This document shows positions 1 to 7,695 of a stretch of 64,000 nt of DNA, piece after piece. Location: the NCBI GenBank assembly GCA_001072465.1, contig JVKM01000063.1, forward strand, positions 6,699 through 70,698, given 5' to 3'. Numbering within the stretch: position 1 is the stretch's first letter; each line of letters opens with the position of its first letter. The notes beneath the pieces were generated by a model, which did no database searches, had not been told where the DNA came from, and was given only the letters and a program-made list of their open reading frames with translations. This DNA is from Xylanimonas cellulosilytica (GTDB lineage: Bacteria; Actinomycetota; Actinomycetes; Actinomycetales; Actinomycetaceae). A program made the translations under genes and the position numbers.

Positions 1-114
1 CCTATCCGGATGCGTGGTTCCTATCCGGATGCGTGGTTCCTATCCGGATGGGTGGTTCCTATCCCAATGTGCCGTTCCTATCCAGCACTGCGTTTCCGAT
101 CCAGGACGTCAACC
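1..114. repeat. 19-bp tandem repeat array, left-truncated
   Basis: Units start at 1, 20, 39, 58, 77 and 96. The first three are nearly identical (consensus CCTATCCGGATGCGTGGTT) and the next three are progressively degenerate. Each of the first three carries the 8-bp palindrome ATCCGGAT. No plausible protein is encoded here. The array may continue left of the window. Multiple short terminal repeats like this are typical of IS21-family element ends, but no transposase is visible, so that origin is inference. From 115 to 184 nothing else is seen. Confidence 0.75.
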
Positions 115-184
115 GGTGGATTGACACCACCCATGAACGGGTTGCTCACGCCACCACCCGCGCATACACAACGCGCATACAAAA

Positions 185-212
185 CGCGCCCGGACCAACC
201 GGTCCGGGCGCG
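185..212 (-). terminator. intrinsic terminator after bL37
   Basis: A 12-bp perfect GC-rich stem (185-196 with 201-212) with a 4-nt loop is followed on the reverse strand by four T residues. It lies 14 bp past the bL37 stop codon. Confidence 0.8.
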
Positions 213-225
213 CAACGTATTCGGC

Positions 226-300
226 TCAGGCGTTAGGACGCTTGCCGTGGTTCGCGCCGTTCTTACGACGATCGCGACGCTTACGACCCCGCTTCGACAT
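226..300 (-). CDS. 50S ribosomal protein bL37
   Basis: A 24-residue, very basic protein that starts MSKRGRKRRDRR and ends NHGKRPNA. This closely matches the small actinobacterial large-subunit protein bL37, first recognised in mycobacterial ribosome structures. An AAGGAG ribosome-binding site sits 5 nt before the ATG, and an intrinsic terminator follows the stop. Its position just downstream of the rsrA/sigR pair is typical for Actinobacteria. It is too short for most gene finders. Identification is by sequence pattern recalled from the family; the ORF, RBS and terminator are seen directly. Confidence 0.9.
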   Translation of the reverse strand: MSKRGRKRRDRRKNGANHGKRPNA

Positions 301-468
301 GTCATTCTCCTTGGGTTTGTTGTCTAGACTGAAGCATTTTTGCACACATTGGCCCAAACCACCAAGGCACAGGCCGTTCGCGGCGACGAAGGTCACCGAA
401 AAACGGGCGGCAACCCCGGCCTCGTCAGCCCGCGCGGCGCGACGCGATCACGCACTGTCGCAGCGCTC

Positions 469-768
469 CTAGCGCCAGGCGACGGACACGCTGGTGATCG
501 ATGCGACGACGCGGGCGCGCAGCGCATCGGAGGCCTGCTCGGTCTCGTAGCAGCCGCGCATGAGGGCGCGGACGTGGCGTTCGGCGTCCAGGGCGTCGGT
601 GCAGTGCGCGCAGGAGGCCACGTGCTTGATCATGAGGGCGCGGGCGCGCGCATCGGGGCCGGGCACGGATCCGGCGTCGATGAGGCCGCTGCGGCGGTCA
701 CATTCCTCGCAGTCGATCAGTTCGTATAGGGCGTCCAGGACGTCCTGGCAGGTGATGTGCGTGTTCAC
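469..768 (-). CDS. rsrA: zinc-binding anti-sigma factor RsrA
   Basis: Redox-sensing anti-sigma factor of the ZAS family that holds SigR inactive until disulfide stress oxidises its cysteines and releases zinc. The 99-residue protein has the hallmark HxxxCxxC motif (H49, C53, C56) plus an N-terminal C7 that aligns with the redox cysteine of Streptomyces RsrA. Further cysteines are at 20, 23 and 73. The GTG start overlaps the sigR stop by 4 bp, with GGAGG 7 nt upstream, so the pair is translationally coupled. Coupling and motif make the assignment strong. Confidence 0.93.
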   Translation of the reverse strand: MNTHITCQDVLDALYELIDCEECDRRSGLIDAGSVPGPDARARALMIKHVASCAHCTDALDAERHVRALMRGCYETEQASDALRARVVASITSVSVAWR

Positions 769-1397
769 TTGGCTCCTCCGATCCCGTATTCCGCGGCGAC
801 GTCGGCCAGCGCGGAGCGCAGGTTCTTGCGCGCCCGGTTCAGTCGGCTCATGACGGTCCCCATGGGAACTCCTAGTTCTTCGGCGATTTCCTTGTAGCTC
901 ATACCCTCAACGTCAGCCATGAGGACAACCATCCGGTGTTCCTCTGAGAGCGAATCGAGGGCGTCGCGCAGCTGAGCGGAGGGAAGCGCCTCGAGCGCCT
1001 CGACTTCCGCAGATTTGAGGCCGACCTCCGAGTGGGAGGCGGCGTCGGCCAGCTGCCAGTCCTCGACGGTGTCGCTGGAGGCGCGCTTGGGCGAACGCTG
1101 CGCCTTGCGGTAGCTGGTGATGTAGGTGTTGGTGAGGATCCGGTAGAGCCAGGCCTTGATGTTGGTGCCGGGCTGGTACTGGTGGAACTTCTGGTAGGCC
1201 TTGAGGTAAGTCTCCTGAACCAGATCCTCCGCGTCGGCACGGTTGCGGGTCATGCCCAGTGCCGCACCGAAGAGTTGGTTCATGAGGGGCATCGCTTCGT
1301 CCATGAAGCGCGCCTCGAGCTCGGCACCATCCAGGGCGGACGAGGCCGGGGCAGCCTCGGGTGCCTGCGGCGTCGGTGAGGGGGTTGTCGTATCCAT
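765..1397 (-). CDS. sigR: ECF RNA polymerase sigma factor SigR/SigH
   Basis: Group IV sigma factor for the thiol-oxidative stress response. Region 2 runs about residues 30-105 ([13 protein letters not shown], then the -10 recognition helix with [13 protein letters not shown]). Region 4 runs about 140-200 ([20 protein letters not shown] helix-turn-helix). The length of 210 aa fits the family. It is co-transcribed with rsrA, which overlaps it by 4 bp. A SigR-type promoter lies about 70 bp upstream, implying autoregulation. The ATG is preceded by GGGAGG at a short spacing, and a housekeeping-like TACGCT sits 8 nt upstream, so a second, nearly leaderless transcript is possible. Confidence 0.93.
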   Translation of the reverse strand: MDTTTPSPTPQAPEAAPASSALDGAELEARFMDEAMPLMNQLFGAALGMTRNRADAEDLVQETYLKAYQKFHQYQPGTNIKAWLYRILTNTYITSYRKAQRSPKRASSDTVEDWQLADAASHSEVGLKSAEVEALEALPSAQLRDALDSLSEEHRMVVLMADVEGMSYKEIAEELGVPMGTVMSRLNRARKNLRSALADVAAEYGIGGAK

Positions 1398-1467
1398 CGC
1401 CTCCCAGCGTAGTCGCGCGGGCGTACGGCGCGAATGGGAGTGGTCGATGGGCGGTCATACTGAGGGC

Positions 1468-1492
1468 AACGCCTCACACCCCTCTTTATTCC
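1468..1492 (-). promoter_or_regulatory. candidate SigR-dependent promoter of sigR
   Basis: Reading the reverse strand there is GGAAT (1492-1488), a 16-bp spacer, then CGTT (1471-1468). This matches the SigR/SigH consensus GGAA(T/C)-N16-18-CGTT known from Streptomyces and mycobacteria. It lies 71 bp upstream of the sigR start. Autoregulation is usual for this family; here it is inferred from sequence only. Confidence 0.65.
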
Positions 1493-1595
1493 ACAACCCT
1501 CACCAACTGTGGGTTGCACCACTTTCTCCCCGTTGTTTGGGAGCGTCCGGGCCGTTCGGCTTCCCCCAGGGGCAAAGGTGTCGAACAATAGGGGT

Positions 1596-2123
1596 ATGAA
1601 TCTGCTGCGCGTTGTTGCCCGTCCCCTGCTCGCTGCCCCGTTCATCGCCGACGGGGTTGATGCCCTCATGCATCCGCGTTTCCACGTGGAGCGCGCCGCG
1701 GGCGTTCGTCCTCTCATCGATAAGGCAACCAACGCGGTTGGCCTGGAGCCGCTGACGGATCAGCAGCTGGCTGTCGCGACCCGCGTGACGGGTGCGGTCA
1801 CGGTCGTCGCGGGTCTGCGTTTCGCGCTGGGCCGCAAGCCCCGCGTGGCCGCCCTGACCCTGGCTGCGATCGGCGCGCCGATGGCCCTCGTGAACGCTCC
1901 CCTACCGGGCACGACGCGAGGCCTGTCCAAGGAGCAGATCAAGCGCCGTCGCTACCGCACGCTGAATAAGGCGGGCCTAGCTGCCGGCGTCCTCCTCGCG
2001 TCGACGGACCGCGTCGGCCAGCCCTCGGCCCTCGTCGCCCACGCGATGCGCCGCGACCAGCGCCGCGCAATTGCCGCGGCAGAGGCCGCCGTCGTGGAGC
2101 GTCTGAGCGGCACCGCTTCGTGA
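1596..2123 (+). CDS. DoxX family membrane protein
   Basis: A 175-residue DoxX-like protein. The N-terminal LLRVVARPLLAAPFIADGVDAL and the RVTGAVTVVAGLRFALGRKPRVAAL segment match the actinobacterial DoxX pattern of four membrane segments. The tail (about 140-175) is charged. Its biochemical role is not well defined; DoxX proteins have been tied to thiol-stress membrane complexes in mycobacteria, which fits its position divergent from sigR. The ATG was chosen because upstream sequence lacks DoxX similarity. Its stop overlaps the aroA start, so the two are likely co-transcribed. Confidence 0.75.
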   Translation: MNLLRVVARPLLAAPFIADGVDALMHPRFHVERAAGVRPLIDKATNAVGLEPLTDQQLAVATRVTGAVTVVAGLRFALGRKPRVAALTLAAIGAPMALVNAPLPGTTRGLSKEQIKRRRYRTLNKAGLAAGVLLASTDRVGQPSALVAHAMRRDQRRAIAAAEAAVVERLSGTAS

Positions 2124-3472
2124 GCGCGCCCTGGCCCGCTCCCCTGGCCACCTCCCCCGTGGATGCCACGGTCGAGGTGCCGGGTTCGAAGTCGATCACG
2201 GCACGTGCCCTGTACCTGGCGGCCGTCGCCGATTCTCCCTCCGTTATTCGGGGTGCCTTGGACGCGCGCGACACACGCCTGTTCGCTGCTGCCCTGGAGG
2301 TGATGGGCGCACGCGTCGAGGACGAGGGCGCGGGCATCCTGCGCGTCACGCCGATGTCGCTGCCGCCGCGCGGCGGTCGCATCAACTGCGGCTTGGCCGG
2401 CACCGTCATGCGTTTCCTGCCTCCCCTGGCAGCCCTGTCCCCCGAGGAGACGCTCTTCGACGGGGACGAGCAGGCCTACGCGCGCCCGCTGGGGCCGCTC
2501 CTGGACGCCCTGGTGCGCATGGGCGCGACGGTCACCTATCACGGTGAGCGCGGGCACCTGCCTTTCACGATCCAGGGCCCGATCCACACGCCGCTGGGCG
2601 CGCAGGCCTGGGTGGACTCCTCCTCCTCTTCGCAGTTCCTCTCCGCGTTGCTGCTCGTCTCTCCCCTCGTGGGCGATCCCCTCTTCGTGTCGGCTCCGGG
2701 CGTCGTCCCGTCGATGCCGCACGTGGAGATGACGCTGGCGTCCCTCGCGGGCGCGGGCATCGACTTGGAGGTCGTGGATGAAGGCCGCGCGAACCTGTCC
2801 ACCTGGCACATCTTCCCGTCGCGCCCGCGCGGCGGCGACATCACAGTCGAGCCGGACTTGTCCAACGCGGGCCCCTTCCTGGCGGCCGCGATGGTGACGG
2901 GTGGGCGCGTGCGCATCCCGGCATGGCCGGGGGCGACGACACAGGCGGGCGACGCCTGGCGCGCACTGCTCGGTCACATGGGCGCGACCATCACCCTGGA
3001 CGAGGAGGGCCTGACCCTGAGCGGTCCCGGCGCCGGCAACTACCCGGGCATCAAGGCAACCATGGCCGAGGTCGGAGAGCTCACCCCCACCCTGGCCGCG
3101 ATCTGCGCCTACGCCTCGACCCCCTCGCACCTGAGCGGCATCGCGCACCTGCACGGACACGAGACGGACCGCCTGGCGGCCCTGGTCACCGAGATCAACC
3201 ACGCGGGCGGGCAGGCCGAAGAGACCGAGGACGGACTGATCATCACGCCGCGCCCGCTCCACGCCGCACAGATCCACTCGTACGCGGATCACCGTATGGC
3301 GACCTTCGGCGCGATCCTGGGCCTCATCACGCCCGGCATCACGGTCGACGACATCGCCTGCACCTCCAAGACGCTGCCGACCTTCGAGGCCATGTGGGCT
3401 TCCTTAGTGAGCGCTCACAGTCAGGGAAGCACCCAGGCTGCCCCGGCCTCGTCGATCAAGGAGGAGGAGTGA
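2120..3472 (+). CDS. aroA: 3-phosphoshikimate 1-carboxyvinyltransferase (EPSP synthase)
   Basis: Transfers the enolpyruvyl group of PEP to shikimate 3-phosphate, the sixth step of the shikimate pathway. At 450 aa it has the expected length. Visible motifs are GSKSITARAL near residue 22 (substrate lysine and arginine), LAGTVMRFLPPL near 93 (the LAGT.MRF box), SSSSSQFLSALLL near 170, and DHRMATFGAI near the C-terminus. The GTG start overlaps the doxX stop and its stop overlaps the rsgA start, so the three genes form one coupled unit. The aroA-rsgA-sigR grouping is common in Actinobacteria. Confidence 0.97.
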   Translation: MSAPWPAPLATSPVDATVEVPGSKSITARALYLAAVADSPSVIRGALDARDTRLFAAALEVMGARVEDEGAGILRVTPMSLPPRGGRINCGLAGTVMRFLPPLAALSPEETLFDGDEQAYARPLGPLLDALVRMGATVTYHGERGHLPFTIQGPIHTPLGAQAWVDSSSSSQFLSALLLVSPLVGDPLFVSAPGVVPSMPHVEMTLASLAGAGIDLEVVDEGRANLSTWHIFPSRPRGGDITVEPDLSNAGPFLAAAMVTGGRVRIPAWPGATTQAGDAWRALLGHMGATITLDEEGLTLSGPGAGNYPGIKATMAEVGELTPTLAAICAYASTPSHLSGIAHLHGHETDRLAALVTEINHAGGQAEETEDGLIITPRPLHAAQIHSYADHRMATFGAILGLITPGITVDDIACTSKTLPTFEAMWASLVSAHSQGSTQAAPASSIKEEE

Positions 3473-4557
3473 TGGCCCGCCGCGACACTGGAACCGACGA
3501 CCCGCGCGTGCGCGTGCGCGCCGGCAAGGGTTCGCGCCCGCGCACGAAGGACCGTCCCGACTGGTCCTCGAAGCCGCTGGGGCGCGTCATCGGCATCGAC
3601 CGCGGCCGCTACCAGGTGAGCCTGGAGGAGAACGGCACCCGCGTGGTCGCCGTGCGCGCCCGCGAGCTGGGGCGAGGCTCCGTCATCATGGGCGACCGCG
3701 TGCGCCTCACCGGCGACCTGTCCGGGCGCCCCGATACGCTCGCGCGCATCGTCGCCGTCGAGGAACGCTCCTCGGTGCTGCGCCGTTCCCTGGAAGACGC
3801 GCCGGATCAGCGCGGCGAGAAGGCGATCGTCGCGAACGCGGACACCATGTGCATCGTTGTGGCGCTGGCGGATCCGCCGCCGCGCACCGGCATGATCGAT
3901 CGCTGCCTGGTCGCCGCCTTCGAGGCGGGCCTCGATCCTGTCCTGGTTCTCACCAAGGCGGACCTGGCCAGCGCGGACGAGCTGATCGCCGCCTACGAGG
4001 ACTTCGACCTGCGGGTGGTGCTCACGAGCGCCGAGGCCGGGGAGGCCAATCCGGGCGTCGCCGAGCTGCGGGACCTGCTGGCCGGCCACTGGTCGGTGCT
4101 CGTGGGGCACTCGGGGGTCGGAAAGTCCACGCTCATTAACCTCCTGGTGCCGGGCGCGGGCCGGGCGACGGGGCACGTCAACGAGGTGACGGGGCGCGGG
4201 CGCCACACCTCCACATCTTCGGAGGCCTTCGAGCTGGAGGCGGGCGGCTGGATCGTGGATACGCCCGGAGTGCGTTCTTTCGGCCTGGGGCACGTGAGCG
4301 TCGCCGACGTGCTCGGCGTCTTCCCGGACGTCGCGGAGGCGACTGCCTGGTGTCTGCCGCTGTGCTCGCACAACGAGGAGGAGCCCTCGTGCGCGCTTGA
4401 CGCTTACGCGCGCACCACCGGTCCCTTCACCATCGACGAGGCCGGGGATGAGGACGCGGATCGGGTGATGTCTGAGCGCGCTTCCCGCGTGGCGTCGGTG
4501 CGCAGGCTCCTCGAGGCCGTGGCGACGGCGGAGGCTGCCAGCAAGGCAGCCCGGTAA
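3472..4557 (+). CDS. rsgA: ribosome small subunit-dependent GTPase RsgA
   Basis: Circularly permuted GTPase that acts late in 30S maturation. The order of motifs shows the permutation: G4 (VLTKADL) comes before G1 (GHSGVGKST) and G3 (DTPGVRSF). An N-terminal OB-fold (about residues 40-110) precedes the G domain, and a C-terminal zinc knuckle (CLPLCSHNEEEPSC) follows it. The length, 361 aa, is normal. The basic N-terminus (about 30 residues rich in Arg/Lys) is an actinobacterial extension. The ATG overlaps the aroA stop by 1 bp (TGATG), so translation is probably coupled. Confidence 0.95.
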   Translation: MARRDTGTDDPRVRVRAGKGSRPRTKDRPDWSSKPLGRVIGIDRGRYQVSLEENGTRVVAVRARELGRGSVIMGDRVRLTGDLSGRPDTLARIVAVEERSSVLRRSLEDAPDQRGEKAIVANADTMCIVVALADPPPRTGMIDRCLVAAFEAGLDPVLVLTKADLASADELIAAYEDFDLRVVLTSAEAGEANPGVAELRDLLAGHWSVLVGHSGVGKSTLINLLVPGAGRATGHVNEVTGRGRHTSTSSEAFELEAGGWIVDTPGVRSFGLGHVSVADVLGVFPDVAEATAWCLPLCSHNEEEPSCALDAYARTTGPFTIDEAGDEDADRVMSERASRVASVRRLLEAVATAEAASKAAR

Positions 4558-4580
4558 AGAAAAGTGCGCACCGAAAGTAC

Positions 4581-4608
4581 TTGACAGTGCTCCCCCTGCG
4601 TGGACACT
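4581..4608 (+). promoter_or_regulatory. candidate promoter for the small membrane protein
   Basis: A perfect -35 TTGACA (4581-4586) is followed after 16 bp by GACACT (4603-4608), one mismatch from TANNNT. Transcription would start near 4615, giving a leader of about 40 nt that includes AAGGT as ribosome-binding site. Confidence 0.45.
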
Positions 4609-4657
4609 GAGGGTATAGCGATGGTCGCTATCTCTGGTTCACAAGGTCGTGATCGCT

Positions 4658-5110
4658 ATGTCCACCATCGAGCAGAACCTCATCGGCAACACCGCAGGGC
4701 TTTCGCGGGTCGACAAAGTCCTCCGCTACTTCTTCTTCGCGCTGTTGATCGGTACGGTCGTCTATTCGATTGGCGGCACCTTCTTCGGGAAGGACAACCG
4801 CCTAACCGACTACGGGCTCGCCGACGCTGCGTTGCTCCTCGCTTCAATGGCCCCTGGCTATTCGCGTCACATTCCTGGCGCACACCGGGCACTTCGGGCC
4901 TGCGAGTGGGTGGTGATGGCTTGTTCCCTCGTATGTACCGCCGCTGTCATCGTCGGTGACGTCACGGACCACGGAGTCCGCCCCGAGCCCTACAACACGC
5001 CACGGAACGTCGCCATGGGCGCTGCGCTTGTAGCCTTCTGCTTCTTTACGATTCTCCTCGTCTCCAAGGAGCGGGCGCGCCGCCGCGGGCTGATTCCCCC
5101 GTCCCGTTAG
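4658..5110 (+). CDS. small membrane protein of unknown function
   Basis: Not recognised. The 150-residue protein has about four hydrophobic segments: residues 18-40 (YFFFALLIGTVVYSIGG), about 54-66, 82-104 (VVMACSLVCTAAVIVG) and 118-138 (VAMGAALVAFCFFTILLV), then a basic tail. AAGGT 10 nt before the ATG supports this start over the GTG 9 bp upstream. It resembles the next gene in layout (an R/K-rich N-terminus, then a V/I-L-GT-V segment, then PGA-R in the middle), so the two look like diverged tandem paralogues. No function is inferred. Confidence 0.7.
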   Translation: MSTIEQNLIGNTAGLSRVDKVLRYFFFALLIGTVVYSIGGTFFGKDNRLTDYGLADAALLLASMAPGYSRHIPGAHRALRACEWVVMACSLVCTAAVIVGDVTDHGVRPEPYNTPRNVAMGAALVAFCFFTILLVSKERARRRGLIPPSR

Positions 5111-5150
5111 ACACGCAGACAGGCACCCACGGCGAGAGACCACGGTGAGG

Positions 5151-5182
5151 GCGCCCCTCGCCCACTAGCTGGCGAGGGGTGC
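5151..5182 (+). terminator. GC-rich hairpin between the two small membrane genes
   Basis: A 12-bp stem (5151-5162 with 5171-5182, one G-T pair) closes an 8-nt loop. No T-run follows, as is common for terminators in high-G+C genomes. It separates two genes that each have their own promoter. Confidence 0.55.
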
Positions 5183-5203
5183 CTGCCTCGCGCCGCGTCC
5201 CGC

Positions 5204-5209
5204 TAGAGT
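5204..5209 (+). promoter_or_regulatory. -10 box of a leaderless transcript
   Basis: TAGAGT ends 7 nt before the ATG at 5217, so the transcript would begin at or next to the start codon. This favours 5217 over the GTG codons at 5208 and 5211. Confidence 0.6.
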
Positions 5210-5216
5210 GGTGGGC

Positions 5217-5621
5217 ATGTCGAATCCCGAAAACTCCTCCCCGGAGCGCCCCGACAGCGAGCGAATAATCCGCGTTCTCTTCATTGTTGCTCTCGGCACC
5301 ATCGTGTTTCTCATGGTGTACTCAATGACCGAACTAGGCCATTTGAGGCCTTCTTCCTTCACCTTGGGTATCTGCGCAACCACCTTCGGCGGGCAGCTGC
5401 CGGGAGCAGCACGCCGCATCTTTTGGACAACTCCGGCTTATTTCGTCGTCGAGCGTATCGGCCTCGTCTGTGCGGGCCTGTGCGTCGTCACCTCGATGGT
5501 CAGTGCCTTAGTACCCCTGCCAGACAACATGACGGCCTACCGCCACTCAATGATGACGACTTCCGTCCTGGCCATCGTCACCATGGTGATCTTCTTCTAC
5601 CTACGCCGCAAGGCTCGCTAA
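5217..5621 (+). CDS. small membrane protein of unknown function
   Basis: Not recognised. The 134-residue protein has four hydrophobic stretches: about residues 20-40 (VLFIVALGTIVFLMVYS), 50-65, 80-103 and 112-130 (VLAIVTMVIFFYL), ending in RRKAR. Layout and short motifs (VALGTIVF, LPGAARR) echo the upstream gene (LLIGTVVY, IPGAHR), suggesting an old tandem duplication. A TAGAGT -10 box 7 nt upstream sets the start and implies a leaderless mRNA. It is convergent with the downstream amidotransferase gene. Confidence 0.7.
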   Translation: MSNPENSSPERPDSERIIRVLFIVALGTIVFLMVYSMTELGHLRPSSFTLGICATTFGGQLPGAARRIFWTTPAYFVVERIGLVCAGLCVVTSMVSALVPLPDNMTAYRHSMMTTSVLAIVTMVIFFYLRRKAR

Positions 5622-5659
5622 CTGCACCGCGCAGCGCGACCCCGCCCGCCGGGCGGTAC

Positions 5660-6397
5660 TCAGCGCTGGAAGCGGCGCACGAAGTTGCGCAGGATGACGC
5701 GCGAGTGATCCGTGTCCACGGTCGCGACCTGGGCGCGGATGGCCTCGGCCTTGTCGGCCGGGTAGTAGCGTCCCGCGTACTGGTCGATGCGCACGTTGAC
5801 GCCGCCCAAGTCCATCTCGGGGTGGAACTGGGTCGCCCACGCGGCCTCGCCCACGCGCACCATCTGGATCGGGGTGTCATCGCCTGCCAGGAGAACCTGC
5901 ATGCCGGGGGCTAGCTCGCGCACGGCCTCGTGGTGGCCGACGTAGGAGTGGAAGCGGTCGGGAGTGCCCTCCAGGAGCGGGTCGTCGCGACCCGCGTCAG
6001 TCTTTGTCAGAGCGATGCCGCTGATTTCCTCGCCGTGGTGGGTGTCAATGACGCCGCCCAGGTGCAGGGTGAGGGTGCCCAGCCCGTAGCACAGGCCCAG
6101 GATCGGGAAGGATTCGCCCAGCGCCCGGTCGTAGAAGGAACGCAGCCAGGCCTCGGCGCGCACCTGACGTTCGTCCTTCAGGTGGTCGTCGGCGTTCGCG
6201 TCCCACGGCGACCCGCACACGAAGGCGCCCGAGTACTCGGACAGGTCCAGGTCGGGCAGCTCCCTCTCCATGCGCACCTGTCGCACCTGGTCGGGGCTCA
6301 GTCCCGAGAAGCGTGGCAGGTCGGCGCTCTCCGCGGCCAGGACCGGGCCGTCGTCGCGGGAGGTCAGCATGAGGAAGGGCTTGGTCATGCCCACCAT
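5660..6397 (-). CDS. class I glutamine amidotransferase-like protein
   Basis: A stand-alone GATase1 domain of 245 aa. The catalytic triad is visible: the nucleophile cysteine in LGLCYGLGTL (about residue 103) and His/Glu in QFHPEMD (about 190). A partner synthase is not encoded nearby, so the acceptor is unknown; the family includes GMP synthase-like proteins that hydrolyse gamma-glutamyl compounds. Two starts are possible, 9 bp apart; the upstream ATG has AGGTAA at better spacing. It is transcribed away from sbcD. Confidence 0.85.
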   Translation of the reverse strand: MVGMTKPFLMLTSRDDGPVLAAESADLPRFSGLSPDQVRQVRMERELPDLDLSEYSGAFVCGSPWDANADDHLKDERQVRAEAWLRSFYDRALGESFPILGLCYGLGTLTLHLGGVIDTHHGEEISGIALTKTDAGRDDPLLEGTPDRFHSYVGHHEAVRELAPGMQVLLAGDDTPIQMVRVGEAAWATQFHPEMDLGGVNVRIDQYAGRYYPADKAEAIRAQVATVDTDHSRVILRNFVRRFQR

Positions 6398-6489
6398 GCT
6401 ATCGATTACCTGCGCGCATGCAGAAGGTGTCCGCCCTCTAAGCGTGTGTGACGGACGCAGATGTGGGCGCCCTCTGCCACACTGGGAGC

Positions 6490-7695
6490 ATGTTGATTCT
6501 GCACACTTCCGACTGGCACCTGGGGCGCACGCTGCACGGCGCGTCTTTGGGCGACAGCGCGGACGCGTTCATCGAGTGGCTGGTCGCCCTGGTGCGTGAG
6601 CGCGGCGTGGATGCCGTGCTCATCTCGGGCGACGTGTTCGACCGCGCGGTTCCGCCCGTTGATGCGCTCGCGCGGATGCGCCGCGCCCTGCGCGAGCTGA
6701 CCGCGCTCACGACGGTCATCCTGACGTCGGGGAACCACGATGGGGCGGCGCGCCTGGGGCTTTTCGCCGACATGCTGACCCCCTCGCTGCACGTGGTGAC
6801 GGATCCGGAGGCGATCGGCACGCCCGTCGAGGCCGGGGGCGCCCTCGTGTATCCGATACCCTACCTGGAGCCCGACCTCGTGCGTCAGGCGCTGTCGGAC
6901 CTGCCTGCGCAGGGGGAATCCGCTCTGCCCGCTCCCCTGCCCCGTTCCCATCAGGCGGTCCTGGCGGCTGCCCTGCGACGGGTACGCGCGGACCTTTCGG
7001 CTCGGCGCGACGCGGGCGACGAGCGCCCGGCCATCGCGATGCCGCACGCCTTCGTGACGGGGGCACAGACCTCGGACTCCGAGCGCGACATCCAGGTGGG
7101 CGGCGTCCCCTCCGTATCGGCGGACCTGTTCGACACGCTCGGGGGTAAGGAGCCCCTGGCCCACGGCCTGGACTATGTGGCGGCCGGGCACCTGCACCGC
7201 CCGCAGGACATCTCGGGCGCATCCGTCCCGATCCGCTACGCAGGCTCCCCCATCGCGTATTCCTTCTCCGAGGCCGGGGCCACCAAGTCGATCACCCTCG
7301 TGACCACGGACGACACCTCGGTGACCGACATCGAGGTGGTGCCCATCCCGACGCTGCGGGGCATCGCGGTGCTTGAGGGAACCATGGATGAGCTGCTCAC
7401 GGATCCCGACGAGGCCACCACGGCCTCGTACGTGTCGATCACGGTCACGGACGACGCGCGCCCCGAGCGTATGGTGCCGCGCATCCGAGAGGTCTACCCG
7501 CACGCCCTGGTCGTCGTTCACCGTCCCTCCCAGGCGCCCTCGCTGGCTCCCGCGATGGCCGTGCGCGCGTCCCGCGATCCGCGCGAGGTCACGGAGGAGT
7601 TTTACGAGGCCGTGGGCGGGCGGGCGCTAAGCGCTCAGGAGCGCGAGCTGGCCCTGGACGTGTGGGCGCAGCTTCGAGGAAAGGACATGCAGTGA
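6490..7695 (+). CDS. sbcD: exonuclease SbcD
   Basis: Mre11-type nuclease subunit of SbcCD, which opens hairpins and processes DNA ends. All phosphodiesterase motifs are present: HTSDWHLGRT at the N-terminus, SGDVFDRA, SGNHDGAAR and GHLHRPQ (metal-binding Asp, His and Asn). The length is 401 aa. The ATG at the family-conserved MLILHTSDWH was chosen. A degenerate CACACT box lies 6 nt upstream and the nearest GGGAG is too close to act as a good RBS, so a leaderless start is possible. The stop overlaps the sbcC start by 3 bp. Confidence 0.95.
   Translation: MLILHTSDWHLGRTLHGASLGDSADAFIEWLVALVRERGVDAVLISGDVFDRAVPPVDALARMRRALRELTALTTVILTSGNHDGAARLGLFADMLTPSLHVVTDPEAIGTPVEAGGALVYPIPYLEPDLVRQALSDLPAQGESALPAPLPRSHQAVLAAALRRVRADLSARRDAGDERPAIAMPHAFVTGAQTSDSERDIQVGGVPSVSADLFDTLGGKEPLAHGLDYVAAGHLHRPQDISGASVPIRYAGSPIAYSFSEAGATKSITLVTTDDTSVTDIEVVPIPTLRGIAVLEGTMDELLTDPDEATTASYVSITVTDDARPERMVPRIREVYPHALVVVHRPSQAPSLAPAMAVRASRDPREVTEEFYEAVGGRALSAQERELALDVWAQLRGKDMQ

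Noticed and set aside
1..114. Possible CRISPR array
   Set aside because: The 19-bp units are directly adjacent with no spacers and decay steadily, so it is a tandem array.
1952..3292. A 446-codon reverse frame opposite aroA and doxX
   Set aside because: Shadow of aroA, with Arg/Gly/His-rich translation and no recognisable domain.
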